A DNA stretch of 64,000 nt from Mycobacterium conspicuum. GTDB taxonomy: Bacteria > Actinomycetota > Actinomycetes > Mycobacteriales > Mycobacteriaceae. Both the position numbers and the translations under genes were made by a program. Positions within the stretch are counted from its first letter, which is position 1; each line of letters starts with the position of its first letter. The stretch spans positions 5,952,001 through 6,016,000 of the forward strand of contig NZ_AP022613.1 in NCBI RefSeq assembly GCF_010730195.1. The letters run 5' to 3'. This document shows, piece after piece, positions 18,453 through 25,939 of this stretch. The notes beneath the pieces are model-generated. The model was not told the DNA's origin. It worked only from the letters and a program-made list of their open reading frames with translations, and made no database searches.

Positions 18453-18471
18453 CCTCGCGGGGGCCCCGAGG
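18453..18471. terminator. Hairpin downstream of the membrane esterase gene
   Basis: CCTCG-C-GG...CC-C-CGAGG forms a 5-bp stem extended by two G-C pairs after a mismatch. It lies about 30 bases beyond the stop of the minus-strand esterase gene. There is no T-tract, so termination here is only a possibility. Confidence 0.3.
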
Positions 18472-18499
18472 ATAGATAGCTCGGCGCCGCAACCCCCAC

Positions 18500-19882
18500 C
18501 TAGTGCGGCTGCCCGCCGTGGCGTTGAGGCAACTCGATGGGCTCGGTGTTCGGCGTTGCCAGCGTAAAGGCCAGCCACGGCAGCGCCGCGGCGAAGGCCT
18601 GCGCCGCGAACGGCCAGTCATGCCGGCCCGGCTGGGTGACCACCGCGCAGTTGATCCCGTGGGCGGCGGCGGCGTTGCACAACGAGTTTGCGGCGGCGTC
18701 CTGGCCTTCCGGGTTGGCGACCGGGTCGGCACTGTTCGCACCGGGGCCGGCCGCCTGGGCAACGTTGTGCGGACCGCTGGGCGCCGGCACGTCGAACCAG
18801 CCCGACACCCCGGCGTAGCGGCCGTGGCGGTTCATCACGGTGATCGGGTCGTAGGCCGCCCAGGCCGCCTGGTTGCCTCCGAACAGCCGGGCGAGGGTTT
18901 GCTCCTTGGTGCCGATGTTGGGGCGGATGTCGCCGGCGATGTCGACGAATGCGCTGAAGATCTCGGGATGCATGACCGTCAGGTCGACGGCGCAGGTGCC
19001 GCCCATCGACCAGCCGGCGACGCCCCAATTGGCGCGGTCGGCGCTCACCCCGAAGTTGCTCACCAGGAACGGCACCACATCTTTGGTTAGGTGGTCGGCG
19101 GCATTGCCGCGGCTGCCGTTGACGCACTCGGTGTCGTTGTCGAACGAGCCGGTGGCGTCGACGAACACCAGCGCCGGGGCGTAGCCCTGGTGCCGGGCCG
19201 CGAAGTTGTCCACGGTGTCGAAAGCGCCGCCCGCGCGCAGCCAGTCGGCGGGGGTGTTGTACGCCGAACTGATCATCATCACGGTCGGGAGCCGCGGCGG
19301 CGGGTTGGTCGCAAACCAGGCCGGGGGCAGATAGACCAGTTCCTGGCGGTGCGGGAAATGCGTCGCGTCGGCGTTGATGGTCACCGGCACCACCACGCCC
19401 TTGGCCGGCCTGGTGCCCTTGATCTGCATCGCGGTCACCTTCAGGCGATCGATCTGGTCGGGCAGCGGGGCCGAGGTGAGCTGATTCCAGGCGGCACCCA
19501 CCGTCGGGAAGTAACCGACCCACAGGTTCAGGGACAACGCCGCGCACAGCGCGCACAGCGGCACCGCCAGCAGCGACAACCCGCGCCGCCACCAACGAGC
19601 ACCCGTCCAGCCCAAGACGAGCACGGCGGCGGCGAGCCCGCCCATCGCTATCCACAGCCACAACGACGTCGGCGCCGGGTCGCCGGCCAGCCCCAGGGAG
19701 GCGATGTACCGATACGCCAGCACCGTGACCGCGGCCGCGACGACCAGCGCCGCCGGGGACGCCCACCGGCGCCAACGCCGCCTGCGCAGTCCGATCCCGC
19801 CGAGCCCGACGAGCACGGTGAACGCCTGTACCGCCGTTGGCAGCCAGCCACGCAGCAGCGACAGTTGTTCAAAGTGACCCAA
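18500..19882 (-). CDS. Membrane-anchored esterase (antigen-85-like/esterase D fold)
   Basis: Reading from a TTG at 19882 gives 460 residues; the frame stays open further upstream, so the start is uncertain. The first 130 residues hold about four hydrophobic helices (for example AVQAFTVLVGLGGIGL, ALVVAAAVTVLAYRYIA, LWLWIAMGGLAAAVLVLGW). The remainder is an alpha/beta hydrolase with the nucleophile elbow GVAGWSMGGTC and a late GRHDWPFAAQAF with the likely catalytic His. This matches the putative esterase/mycolyltransferase-like family with a membrane N-terminus. It probably acts on an envelope lipid or glycan ester outside the membrane. Confidence 0.72.
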   Translation of the reverse strand: MGHFEQLSLLRGWLPTAVQAFTVLVGLGGIGLRRRRWRRWASPAALVVAAAVTVLAYRYIASLGLAGDPAPTSLWLWIAMGGLAAAVLVLGWTGARWWRRGLSLLAVPLCALCAALSLNLWVGYFPTVGAAWNQLTSAPLPDQIDRLKVTAMQIKGTRPAKGVVVPVTINADATHFPHRQELVYLPPAWFATNPPPRLPTVMMISSAYNTPADWLRAGGAFDTVDNFAARHQGYAPALVFVDATGSFDNDTECVNGSRGNAADHLTKDVVPFLVSNFGVSADRANWGVAGWSMGGTCAVDLTVMHPEIFSAFVDIAGDIRPNIGTKEQTLARLFGGNQAAWAAYDPITVMNRHGRYAGVSGWFDVPAPSGPHNVAQAAGPGANSADPVANPEGQDAAANSLCNAAAAHGINCAVVTQPGRHDWPFAAQAFAAALPWLAFTLATPNTEPIELPQRHGGQPH

Positions 19883-20016
19883 CAGTGATGACTTTCGTAG
19901 AGCGCCGGACGCGGTGTGAGTTGCACCAACTATCCCATATCGGCCGCTCCGCGAGCCAAACCACACTGCGAAGACCGGCGCCGGAAATCGCAGCCAGGTT
20001 CGGTTCGCGGGAGGCG

Positions 20017-20838
20017 TCAGCAGTAGGAAATGCCCATGTCGACCGAGAGCTGGGTGCCGGTGACGAATTTGGACTGGTCGGAGGCCAGCCAGGCGACGGC
20101 GTCGGCGATGTCCTCGGGCTGGGCGTGGCCTTCCGGTAGCAGCGGCCTGTTCAGGCCCCGCAGGTAGGGGTAGGTCTCGCCGGCCGAGTGGATCGCCTCG
20201 CGCATCTGGCCCCCGCCCATCGGGCTCTCGACCGCCCCCGGGTGCAGGCTGTTCACCCGGATGCTGTGCCGGCCCAGCTCGGCGGCGAACCCGCGGGCCA
20301 GGCCGACCACCGCGTGTTTGCTCGCCACGTAATGGATCATGAACGGCTCCATCACGACGCCGGCCGCGGACCCGATGAGGATGATCGACCCGCCGCGGCC
20401 CCCGTCGATGATGTGCTGAGCGCTCGCCATCACGGTGTTCCAGGTGCCGGTCACGTTGGTGTCGATGGTGTCGCGGAAGGATTCGGCCGTGATCCGATTC
20501 CACGGCGCCGGGCTGCAGATGCCGGCATTGGCGACGACGATGTCGAGACGACCAAGCTCGCCGACCGCCTCGTCGACGGCCGCTTTCAACGCGTCGAGGT
20601 CACGGATGTCGACCACCGCGGTGATGACCCGTCTGCCCTTGGCGCCGATCAGCTCGGCCGTTTCGGCGAGATCGGCGGGCGTCGCCGAGTCGTACGGAAC
20701 GCTGGACGGCAGCTGCCCGGCGAGATCAACCGCGATGATGTCGGCGCCTTCGGCGGCCAGGCGCACCGCGTGCGCCCGGCCCTGTCCCCGCGCGGCGCCG
20801 GTAATCAGCGCCACCCTTCCCGAGAGCGCCTGGCCCAT
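20017..20838 (-). CDS. Mycofactocin-coupled-type SDR
   Basis: A 273-residue SDR with the extended signature of the mycofactocin-associated subfamily: TGAARGQGRAHAVRLAAEGAD near the N-terminus, a DLAETAELI insertion after the first strands, LDIVVANAGI, a catalytic Ser in IGSAAG and YVASK. Members hold NAD tightly and depend on the peptide-derived redox cofactor mycofactocin for turnover. No mycofactocin biosynthesis gene is in the window. GAGGAGG precedes the ATG at 20838. It is divergent from the SRPBCC gene. Confidence 0.85.
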   Translation of the reverse strand: MGQALSGRVALITGAARGQGRAHAVRLAAEGADIIAVDLAGQLPSSVPYDSATPADLAETAELIGAKGRRVITAVVDIRDLDALKAAVDEAVGELGRLDIVVANAGICSPAPWNRITAESFRDTIDTNVTGTWNTVMASAQHIIDGGRGGSIILIGSAAGVVMEPFMIHYVASKHAVVGLARGFAAELGRHSIRVNSLHPGAVESPMGGGQMREAIHSAGETYPYLRGLNRPLLPEGHAQPEDIADAVAWLASDQSKFVTGTQLSVDMGISYC

Positions 20839-20876
20839 CTGGTGAACCTCCTCGCCGCAACGCCGTTGTCCGAACC

Positions 20877-20891
20877 GTGCTCACGGAGCAC
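20877..20891. promoter_or_regulatory. Inverted repeat between divergent SDR and SRPBCC genes
   Basis: GTGCTC-ACG-GAGCAC is a perfect 6-bp inverted repeat with a 3-base centre in the 103-base divergent gap. It could be an operator or a small hairpin; no regulator is adjacent. Confidence 0.35.
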
Positions 20892-20941
20892 TCGGCGAAG
20901 CGTAGCGTCGAGTCCGCGTCGTCGCCGACGGAAGGAGAGTC

Positions 20942-21415
20942 ATGACTGTCACCGTTGTGGACGCAGGCCCCCGGCGGGTCTGCCGGTCGGTCGAAGTGGC
21001 AGCGCCGGCCGCCGAGCTGTTCGCGATGGCCGCGGATCCCCGACGCCACCACGAATTGGACGGGTCGGGCACCGTGCGCGACAACATCAGGGTGCCCGCG
21101 GAAATGGCTGTGGGATCGAAGTTTTCGACGAGCATGAAGATGTACGGGTTGCCGTACCGAATCACCAGCACGGTGACCGCGTTCAAGCCCAACGAATTGG
21201 TCGAATGGCGCCATCCGGTGGGCCATCGCTGGCGTTGGGAGTTCGCGGAACTCTCCCCGACGCGGACCCGCGTCACCGAGACCTTCGACTTTCACGACGC
21301 CGGGGCGCTCAAGAACCTGATCAGGTATTACGACCTGATCGGGGCCCGAAAGAACAACGCCGCGGGCATCGAGGCGACGCTGGTCAAGCTGCGCGACCGC
21401 TACACCGCGGAGTAG
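20942..21415 (+). CDS. SRPBCC (START-like) family protein
   Basis: A 157-residue protein with the polyketide-cyclase/dehydrase-like SRPBCC pattern: an early SVEVAAPAAELFAMAADPRRHHELDGSG motif, then strands ending in WEFAELSPTRTRVTETFDF and a long C-terminal helix. The fold binds a hydrophobic ligand in a deep cavity; the ligand is unknown. GGAGAG three bases before the ATG supports the start. A second, distinct SRPBCC protein is encoded at 59126. Confidence 0.82.
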   Translation: MTVTVVDAGPRRVCRSVEVAAPAAELFAMAADPRRHHELDGSGTVRDNIRVPAEMAVGSKFSTSMKMYGLPYRITSTVTAFKPNELVEWRHPVGHRWRWEFAELSPTRTRVTETFDFHDAGALKNLIRYYDLIGARKNNAAGIEATLVKLRDRYTAE

Positions 21416-21430
21416 TCGCGCAGTAGGGGA

Positions 21431-21994
21431 TCAGCCCGGATCGGCGGCGTCCCACCCGACCACACCGGACACCCAGTGGCTGAGCTGTTCGACCTGATCG
21501 TTGCGGTGCAGGTGACGCGGCGGCGTTGCGTAGCTGGAGTAGGGCCGGCAGCGGATGACGACGCGGTTCTCGCGCTCGCACATGTCCTGGACCGCGGGGC
21601 GTGCCTCGTCGGGGAGCGCCTGGCCCGACATCCGGCCGGCCACCGCCATCATGACCTCGACGGCCAGCTCACGGTCGCGGTCGATGGTGGCGTCGGCGTA
21701 GACCTGCAGATAGCTGAACGGCCACCGCTCGTCGAGCACGCAGAGGCTGACCTTGCCGTCGCGTTCGACGATGCGCTGCTTGCCGCGGCCGGCCATCGTC
21801 GACACCAGCAGTTCGTCGGTGTCGGTCGGGATGTAGTAGACGACCGACATGGCCGGGCCGTCGTTGCGGCGGCGGTAACCGAACACACAGGTGCGATGCG
21901 TGCGTACGAATTCGCGGCGCTCGGAGGGCAGCATGTCGCGGTCGGTGGGAGCCGTGAAGGGCTCACGGGCCAGTGGGAGCAACGCGGGAAGCAT
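21431..21994 (-). CDS. PPOX-class pyridoxamine 5'-phosphate oxidase-like flavoprotein
   Basis: A 187-residue split-barrel protein. It has the FMN/F420-binding family features: an N-terminal FVRTHRTCVFGYRRRNDGPAMSVVYYI, then LLVSTMAGRGKQRIVERDGKVSLCVLD and YLQVYADATI. Members are FMN- or F420-dependent reductases, or binding proteins. The gene is divergent from a TetR regulator, and a dyad lies between them, so it may be that regulator's target. Substrate unknown. Confidence 0.8.
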   Translation of the reverse strand: MLPALLPLAREPFTAPTDRDMLPSERREFVRTHRTCVFGYRRRNDGPAMSVVYYIPTDTDELLVSTMAGRGKQRIVERDGKVSLCVLDERWPFSYLQVYADATIDRDRELAVEVMMAVAGRMSGQALPDEARPAVQDMCERENRVVIRCRPYSSYATPPRHLHRNDQVEQLSHWVSGVVGWDAADPG

Positions 21995-22040
21995 GGCGAA
22001 TTGTCCTTGTTGTCAGAGGATTTGACCCGGAAATTATTAA

Positions 22041-22057
22041 TGGATACAGTGTGACCA
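22041..22057. promoter_or_regulatory. Dyad operator between PPOX and TetR genes
   Basis: TGGnnACA-G-TGTnnCCA is a 17-bp dyad (6 of 8 pairs per arm symmetric) centred in the 82-base divergent gap. It is a plausible TetR-family site; binding is inferred. Confidence 0.5.
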
Positions 22058-22076
22058 ATATTCCGAAGGGTGTCAA

Positions 22077-22742
22077 GTGAGCATTGCCGACCAGCCCCGC
22101 TCCCGTGGCCGCCCGGCCGTGCCTTTGGACCGGATCCTCGCCGCGGCCGTGGAACTCGTCGACGAACAGGGGGCGCAGGCGCTGTCCATGCGGTCGCTGG
22201 CTCAGCGCCTGGGATCGGGCACCGCGACGCTGTACCGGCGCTTCGCCGATCGCTCGGAATTGGTCGCCGCGCTCGTCGACCGCATGATCGGCGAAGCCGA
22301 TCTGCATGCAATTGCCACGCTGCCTTGGCAGCAAGCCTGTATGTCGTTCGCACAGAACATGTTTGACGCGCTGAGCCGGCACGGCAATGTGGCATCCCTG
22401 TTGATCGGGCACGTTCCGTTGGGCCCCAACGCGCTGGCCCAACGGGAGCTCGTGTTGTCGGTGCTGCTCGACAACGGATTCGCGCCGGCCGCCGCCGCCT
22501 GCGCCTACGCCACCGTGTCCCGCTATGTGCTGGGGTTCGCGATCCAGGTCGCCGGGTCAACGGACGGCACTTCCCAGGAGGCCGAAATATCTGCGGCCTT
22601 CCATCAACTCGATCCGGCCCGCTATCCGGCCACGGTCGCCCTCGCCGACGAACTGCCGGTTCGGTTGGCCGACGAGTTCGAGTTCGGCTTGCGGCTCATC
22701 GTTTCCGGACTAGAACGGCTGCCCGGTTCAGCGCGCCCCTAG
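22077..22742 (+). CDS. TetR family transcriptional regulator
   Basis: A 221-residue regulator starting with GTG at 22077, preceded by AAGGG. The DNA-binding domain has LSMRSLAQRLGSGTATLYRRFADRSEL at about residues 39-65, with the TLYRRF recognition end of the TetR C-terminal-domain subgroup. The ligand domain is helical, with no assignable ligand. It is divergent from the PPOX gene and convergent with the next TetR gene. Confidence 0.85.
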   Translation: MSIADQPRSRGRPAVPLDRILAAAVELVDEQGAQALSMRSLAQRLGSGTATLYRRFADRSELVAALVDRMIGEADLHAIATLPWQQACMSFAQNMFDALSRHGNVASLLIGHVPLGPNALAQRELVLSVLLDNGFAPAAAACAYATVSRYVLGFAIQVAGSTDGTSQEAEISAAFHQLDPARYPATVALADELPVRLADEFEFGLRLIVSGLERLPGSARP

Positions 22743-23339
22743 CCGGCTGAGGTGGTCGATCATGGTGTCGACCGCGGCCGCCAGCGGGGCGGCGTCGCGG
22801 CGGACCTGGCTCAGCAGCAGGCCGCCCTGAAGGGCGGCGAGCATCGCCAGTGCGATCCGATCGATCGTTCCCGCGGGCAATTCCGCACGTTTCGCGATGG
22901 TGACCACTCCGTCGTGAATCATGTTCTCCCACTGGGCGAATGCTCGTGCGAGCCGCGCCCGCGCGAGGGGATCGCAATCGGAGAGCTCGCTGGCCATCGA
23001 CCCGAGCGGACAGCCGCCGACGCCGCTTCGGCCGCCCACGACGTCGACCATGGCGTCACGCCAGCGCCGCAAGTCCGCGATGCTTTCGATGCGGTCCAGG
23101 CCGAGGTGCTGAAAGCCGAGCACCTGGTCGGCCTGATAGTCGATCACGGCGGAGACCAGATCGTTCTTGTCCGCGAAGTAGTGGTACAGCTGCGAGGTGC
23201 TGATGGCCGCGGCTTCCTGAATGTCTTCGATGGTGGTTCGTGCCACGCCGCGCCGCAGCATCAAGTCGGAGGCCGCTGCCACGATGCGTTCCCGGGTGGC
23301 TCGGCCCTTGGCGGTGAGCTTTTCGTAGGCGACTGGCAT
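22728..23339 (-). CDS. TetR family regulator of the adjacent peroxiredoxin/RclC-like operon
   Basis: A 203-residue TetR protein from the ATG at 23339; the frame extends further upstream, but this start fits the family. The helix-turn-helix reads TTIEDIQEAAAISTSQLYHYFADKNDL. The C-terminal domain includes GGCPLGSMASELSD, a segment typical of the TetR_C subgroup whose conserved cysteine can sense electrophiles or oxidants in some relatives. It is divergent from the peroxiredoxin-like gene, with a TGGAGT/ACTCCA repeat between them. Its end overlaps the preceding TetR gene by 15 bases. Confidence 0.83.
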   Translation of the reverse strand: MPVAYEKLTAKGRATRERIVAAASDLMLRRGVARTTIEDIQEAAAISTSQLYHYFADKNDLVSAVIDYQADQVLGFQHLGLDRIESIADLRRWRDAMVDVVGGRSGVGGCPLGSMASELSDCDPLARARLARAFAQWENMIHDGVVTIAKRAELPAGTIDRIALAMLAALQGGLLLSQVRRDAAPLAAAVDTMIDHLSRLGAR

Positions 23340-23361
23340 GGACCACAAGAGTACTCGATTT

Positions 23362-23377
23362 TGGAGTTGACACTCCA
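23362..23377. promoter_or_regulatory. TGGAGT-N4-ACTCCA operator
   Basis: A perfect 6-bp inverted repeat with a 4-base spacer lies between the divergent TetR gene and the peroxiredoxin-like gene. A TTGACA hexamer (23367-23372) lies inside it, so regulator bound here would cover a -35 element. Confidence 0.6.
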
Positions 23378-23446
23378 TTTTTGAACTCGCAGGCTGAGCT
23401 CGTCCGTCTACCAATCGGTTTCACTTCTTGCGAGGGGCACAGAGTC

Positions 23447-24109
23447 ATGGACATCTCAGACACCATCGCCGACCGAGTCACGCAACTGCAGGGCGCGATG
23501 ACCGGCCAGCTCCCCGACGACGTTCTGAGCACCTTCGGCGCCGAGCAGGCCGCCCTGCGGGCCGCCGGGGTGCCGGCGGGCGTAGCAGCACCGGGCGACA
23601 CCATGCCCGACGGACAACTCCTCGACGTGCACGGCGCGCCGACCACACTCGCCGAGGCCATCGGCGGGCGCGGCGCGGTCGTCGTGTTCTACCGCGGGGC
23701 CTGGTGCCCCTACTGCAACCTCGCGCTGCGCGCCTACCAGGAACACCTCGTCCCGCAACTGGCCGCGCGCGATATCCCGCTGGTGGCCATCAGCCCGCAA
23801 AAGCCCGACGGCTCGCTGACAACGCAGCAGCAGAACGAGCTCAGCTTCACCGTGCTGTCCGATCCCGGCAACCAGATAGCCACCGCCTTGGGTGTGCTGA
23901 CGGCTCCGGGCGAGGCGGCGCGCACCGCTGCGCTCAGGCTTGGTGTCGACGCGTCCGCGGCCAACGCCGACGGGACCCACGGCCTGCCGATGCCGACCGT
24001 GGTCGTCGTCGACGGCACCAGGATCATCCGCTGGATCGACGTACATCCCGACTACACGTCCCGCACCGAGGTGTCCGACATCGTCGACGCCCTGACGGTC
24101 CTCGATTGA
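23447..24109 (+). CDS. Peroxiredoxin-like (AhpC/TSA-Redoxin) protein
   Basis: From the ATG at 23447, with GAGGGG ten bases upstream, the protein has 220 residues. It has a helical N-terminal extension (1-50), then a thioredoxin fold with the active-site motif GAWCPYC (Cys87, Cys90), VAISPQKPDGS and a cis-Pro region HGLPMPTVVVVDG. This is the peroxiredoxin-like family that reduces peroxides or disulfides in the cytosol. It is followed after 16 bases by an RclC-like membrane protein and faced by a TetR regulator, which together suggest an oxidant- or chlorine-stress operon. Confidence 0.82.
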   Translation: MDISDTIADRVTQLQGAMTGQLPDDVLSTFGAEQAALRAAGVPAGVAAPGDTMPDGQLLDVHGAPTTLAEAIGGRGAVVVFYRGAWCPYCNLALRAYQEHLVPQLAARDIPLVAISPQKPDGSLTTQQQNELSFTVLSDPGNQIATALGVLTAPGEAARTAALRLGVDASAANADGTHGLPMPTVVVVDGTRIIRWIDVHPDYTSRTEVSDIVDALTVLD

Positions 24110-24125
24110 CGGAAGGACATCTTGC

Positions 24126-24617
24126 ATGATCGACGGGGGGCCAAACCCACTGGCGTACAACGTTACTCGCGCCGGGCAGCTGGTCAGTCGCTACGGCCTG
24201 GTGGTGGTGCTGGCCTGGATCGGATTCGGCAAGTACGTGAAGATGGAATCCCGCGTGCTGATCGAACACAGCCCGCTGATGAGCTGGATCTACCACGTAT
24301 TCAGCGTGACGACGGTGGCGCGGGGCCTCGGGACGATGGAAATCGTTGCGGCGCTTCTCATTGCGCTGCACCCACTGGCGCCGCGCGCGTCGGCCGTCGG
24401 CAGTGCGCTGGCGGTGGTGCTCTTTTCCGGGACGATCAGTTTCCTGTTCACCACGCCCCGCGTCGTCTTGACCCACGCCGGCGGCCTGCCCGTGTTGTCG
24501 GCGCTGCCGGGCCAATTCCTGCTCAAGGATCTGGTGCTGATTGGCGTGGCGCTCTGGACATTGGGCGACTCGTTGACCGCCGCGGCCAACTCAACGTTGG
24601 CTCGGTCGCGCGAATAA
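24126..24617 (+). CDS. DUF417 membrane protein (YkgB/RclC-like)
   Basis: A 163-residue integral membrane protein with about four hydrophobic helices (VVVLAWIGFGKYV, TMEIVAALLIALHPL, SAVGSALAVVLFSGTISFLF, LLKDLVLIGVALWTLG). The WIGFGKYVKMES and LLKDLVLIG segments match DUF417, the family of E. coli RclC, which takes part in reactive-chlorine resistance. AAGGACAT precedes the ATG. Its end overlaps the convergent TetR gene by 27 bases. Confidence 0.78.
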   Translation: MIDGGPNPLAYNVTRAGQLVSRYGLVVVLAWIGFGKYVKMESRVLIEHSPLMSWIYHVFSVTTVARGLGTMEIVAALLIALHPLAPRASAVGSALAVVLFSGTISFLFTTPRVVLTHAGGLPVLSALPGQFLLKDLVLIGVALWTLGDSLTAAANSTLARSRE

Positions 24618-25202
24618 CGATCCCCTGATCAGTTTCTTCGCCGCGTTCAGCGTGGCGTCGTAGGCCCGCGGCGAAAGGCTGGCGGCCTGTTCGGACAGCC
24701 CGCGCGTCAGGGCGCAGATGGCCTCCACCGCGGCGCCGGCATCGGTCTCGACGGACAGCCGTCCTTTAACCCGGGCGTCCTCGACGACCTCGGTGACGAC
24801 ATCGCGCAGTGCTTTGGATCCGGCCTGCGCGGTGCTGTGGGCGCGCATCGCCCGCAGGAACGGGGTCAGGTAGGGATAGTCGACGATCAACCGCTTCGAC
24901 TCGTCCAGCACCGCATCGAGTCGGTCGACGACATCGTCGGTGTGTGCGATGGCCGCGCGCAGTCGCGGCAGGACGATCTGCTCGATCTCCTCGCCGGTCG
25001 CGCTGAAGAGGTCGGATTTGTTCGCAAAGTAGTGGTAAAGGCTGCCGCTGGTCATGTCGGCGGCGCGGGCGATCTCGCGGATCGTGGCCTGCGAGTAGCC
25101 GGCCTGGGCCACACAACGCATCGCGGCGGTGATGATGCGCCGCCGCGTCTGCGCGCTGTCCGCGCCCACGGGTCGGCCCAGCGGAGAGGCCGCGACGGTC
25201 AT
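24591..25202 (-). CDS. TetR family regulator, paralogue A of a divergent pair
   Basis: A 203-residue TetR protein with LGRPVGA at the N-terminus, helix-turn-helix ATIREIARAADMTSGSLYHYF and a C-terminus ending KKLIRGSLF. It resembles the regulator encoded divergently at 25259 along its whole length, including LGRPVGA, MRCVA..GYS.ATIREIAR.AD and the closing RGSLF/RGTLF. AAGGTGG precedes the ATG at 25202. The two probably arose by an inverted duplication and share one promoter region. Confidence 0.87.
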   Translation of the reverse strand: MTVAASPLGRPVGADSAQTRRRIITAAMRCVAQAGYSQATIREIARAADMTSGSLYHYFANKSDLFSATGEEIEQIVLPRLRAAIAHTDDVVDRLDAVLDESKRLIVDYPYLTPFLRAMRAHSTAQAGSKALRDVVTEVVEDARVKGRLSVETDAGAAVEAICALTRGLSEQAASLSPRAYDATLNAAKKLIRGSLFARPSQR

Positions 25203-25240
25203 GCCACCCCCACCTTGGGAACCGGGAACGCATCGATCGG

Positions 25241-25254
25241 TCGAATATATTCGA
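25241..25254. promoter_or_regulatory. 14-bp perfect palindrome with embedded -10, shared by divergent TetR genes
   Basis: TCGAATATATTCGA is a perfect palindrome ending 4 bases before the ATG of the plus-strand TetR gene. The TATATT inside it (25245-25250) is a good -10 hexamer, so transcription would begin at or next to the ATG and the mRNA would be leaderless. A bound regulator would block the promoter directly. Confidence 0.65.
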
Positions 25255-25258
25255 GCGC

Positions 25259-25867
25259 ATGGGAACCCGGGCGCAGCTGGGCCGACCCGTCGGTGCCAGC
25301 GGCGAGGAGACCCGCCAGCGGATCATCTTCGCGACCATGCGCTGCGTGGCCGAGGTCGGGTATTCCAAGGCGACCATCCGCGAGATCGCCCGGATGGCGG
25401 ATGTGAGCAGCGCCAGCCTGTACAACTACTTCCCGACCAAGGCCCAGCTGATCAACGCGACCGTCGCGGCCAGGGCGGATGCCGCGATGCCGCGCCTGCG
25501 CGAGGCCGCAGCGAGACCGGGCAGCATCGGCGACCGGATCGAAGCGGTGCTGGAAGAGTGCGGTCAGCTGATGCGCGAGTACCCGCACCTGGCCGCGTTC
25601 GAGTGGGCGATCCGGGCCGAAAACATCGAGGCCATCGGCGCCGGGTTCGAGGCCTTCCGGGAGATCATCGAGGGGATCGTCGCGGACGCGGACCGGCGGG
25701 GGGAGCTGGCCGAACTTGGCGCTGACACGGATTCGCGGGGCACGGTCGAGGCGATCTATGCGCTCGTCTATGGGCTGACCGAGCTGGCCGCCACGCTGCC
25801 GTCGGATGCCTACCAGTCCGCGCTGGGCTCGGCCAAAGTCCTGGTCAGAGGCACACTCTTCGGCTAG
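25259..25867 (+). CDS. TetR family regulator, paralogue B of a divergent pair
   Basis: A 202-residue TetR protein (LGRPVGA, ATIREIARMADVSSASLYNYF, closing LVRGTLFG), clearly paralogous to the regulator on the opposite strand. No ribosome-binding site precedes the ATG at 25259, and a palindromic -10 lies 8 bases upstream, so leaderless translation is likely. It stands directly before the Baeyer-Villiger monooxygenase pair and may regulate them. Confidence 0.87.
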   Translation: MGTRAQLGRPVGASGEETRQRIIFATMRCVAEVGYSKATIREIARMADVSSASLYNYFPTKAQLINATVAARADAAMPRLREAAARPGSIGDRIEAVLEECGQLMREYPHLAAFEWAIRAENIEAIGAGFEAFREIIEGIVADADRRGELAELGADTDSRGTVEAIYALVYGLTELAATLPSDAYQSALGSAKVLVRGTLFG

Positions 25868-25881
25868 CGCGGGCCGATCCC

Positions 25882-25909
25882 TTGATACGATCAAGCGATT
25901 AATTATAGA
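25882..25909 (+). promoter_or_regulatory. Candidate promoter for the monooxygenase operon
   Basis: TTGATA (25882-25887) and TATAGA (25904-25909), spaced by 16 bases, precede the TTG start at 25940. TTGAT-ACG-ATCAA within the -35 region is also an inverted repeat and could be an operator. Confidence 0.4.
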
Positions 25910-25939
25910 GTCTGGCGCACGGGAAGTGAGGCCGAGACC

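Noticed and set aside
18500..20503. A 667-codon frame extending the membrane esterase far upstream.
   Set aside because: The first 200 residues are low-complexity Arg/Gly/Pro sequence antisense to the SDR gene, with no domain; the recognisable protein starts near 19882.
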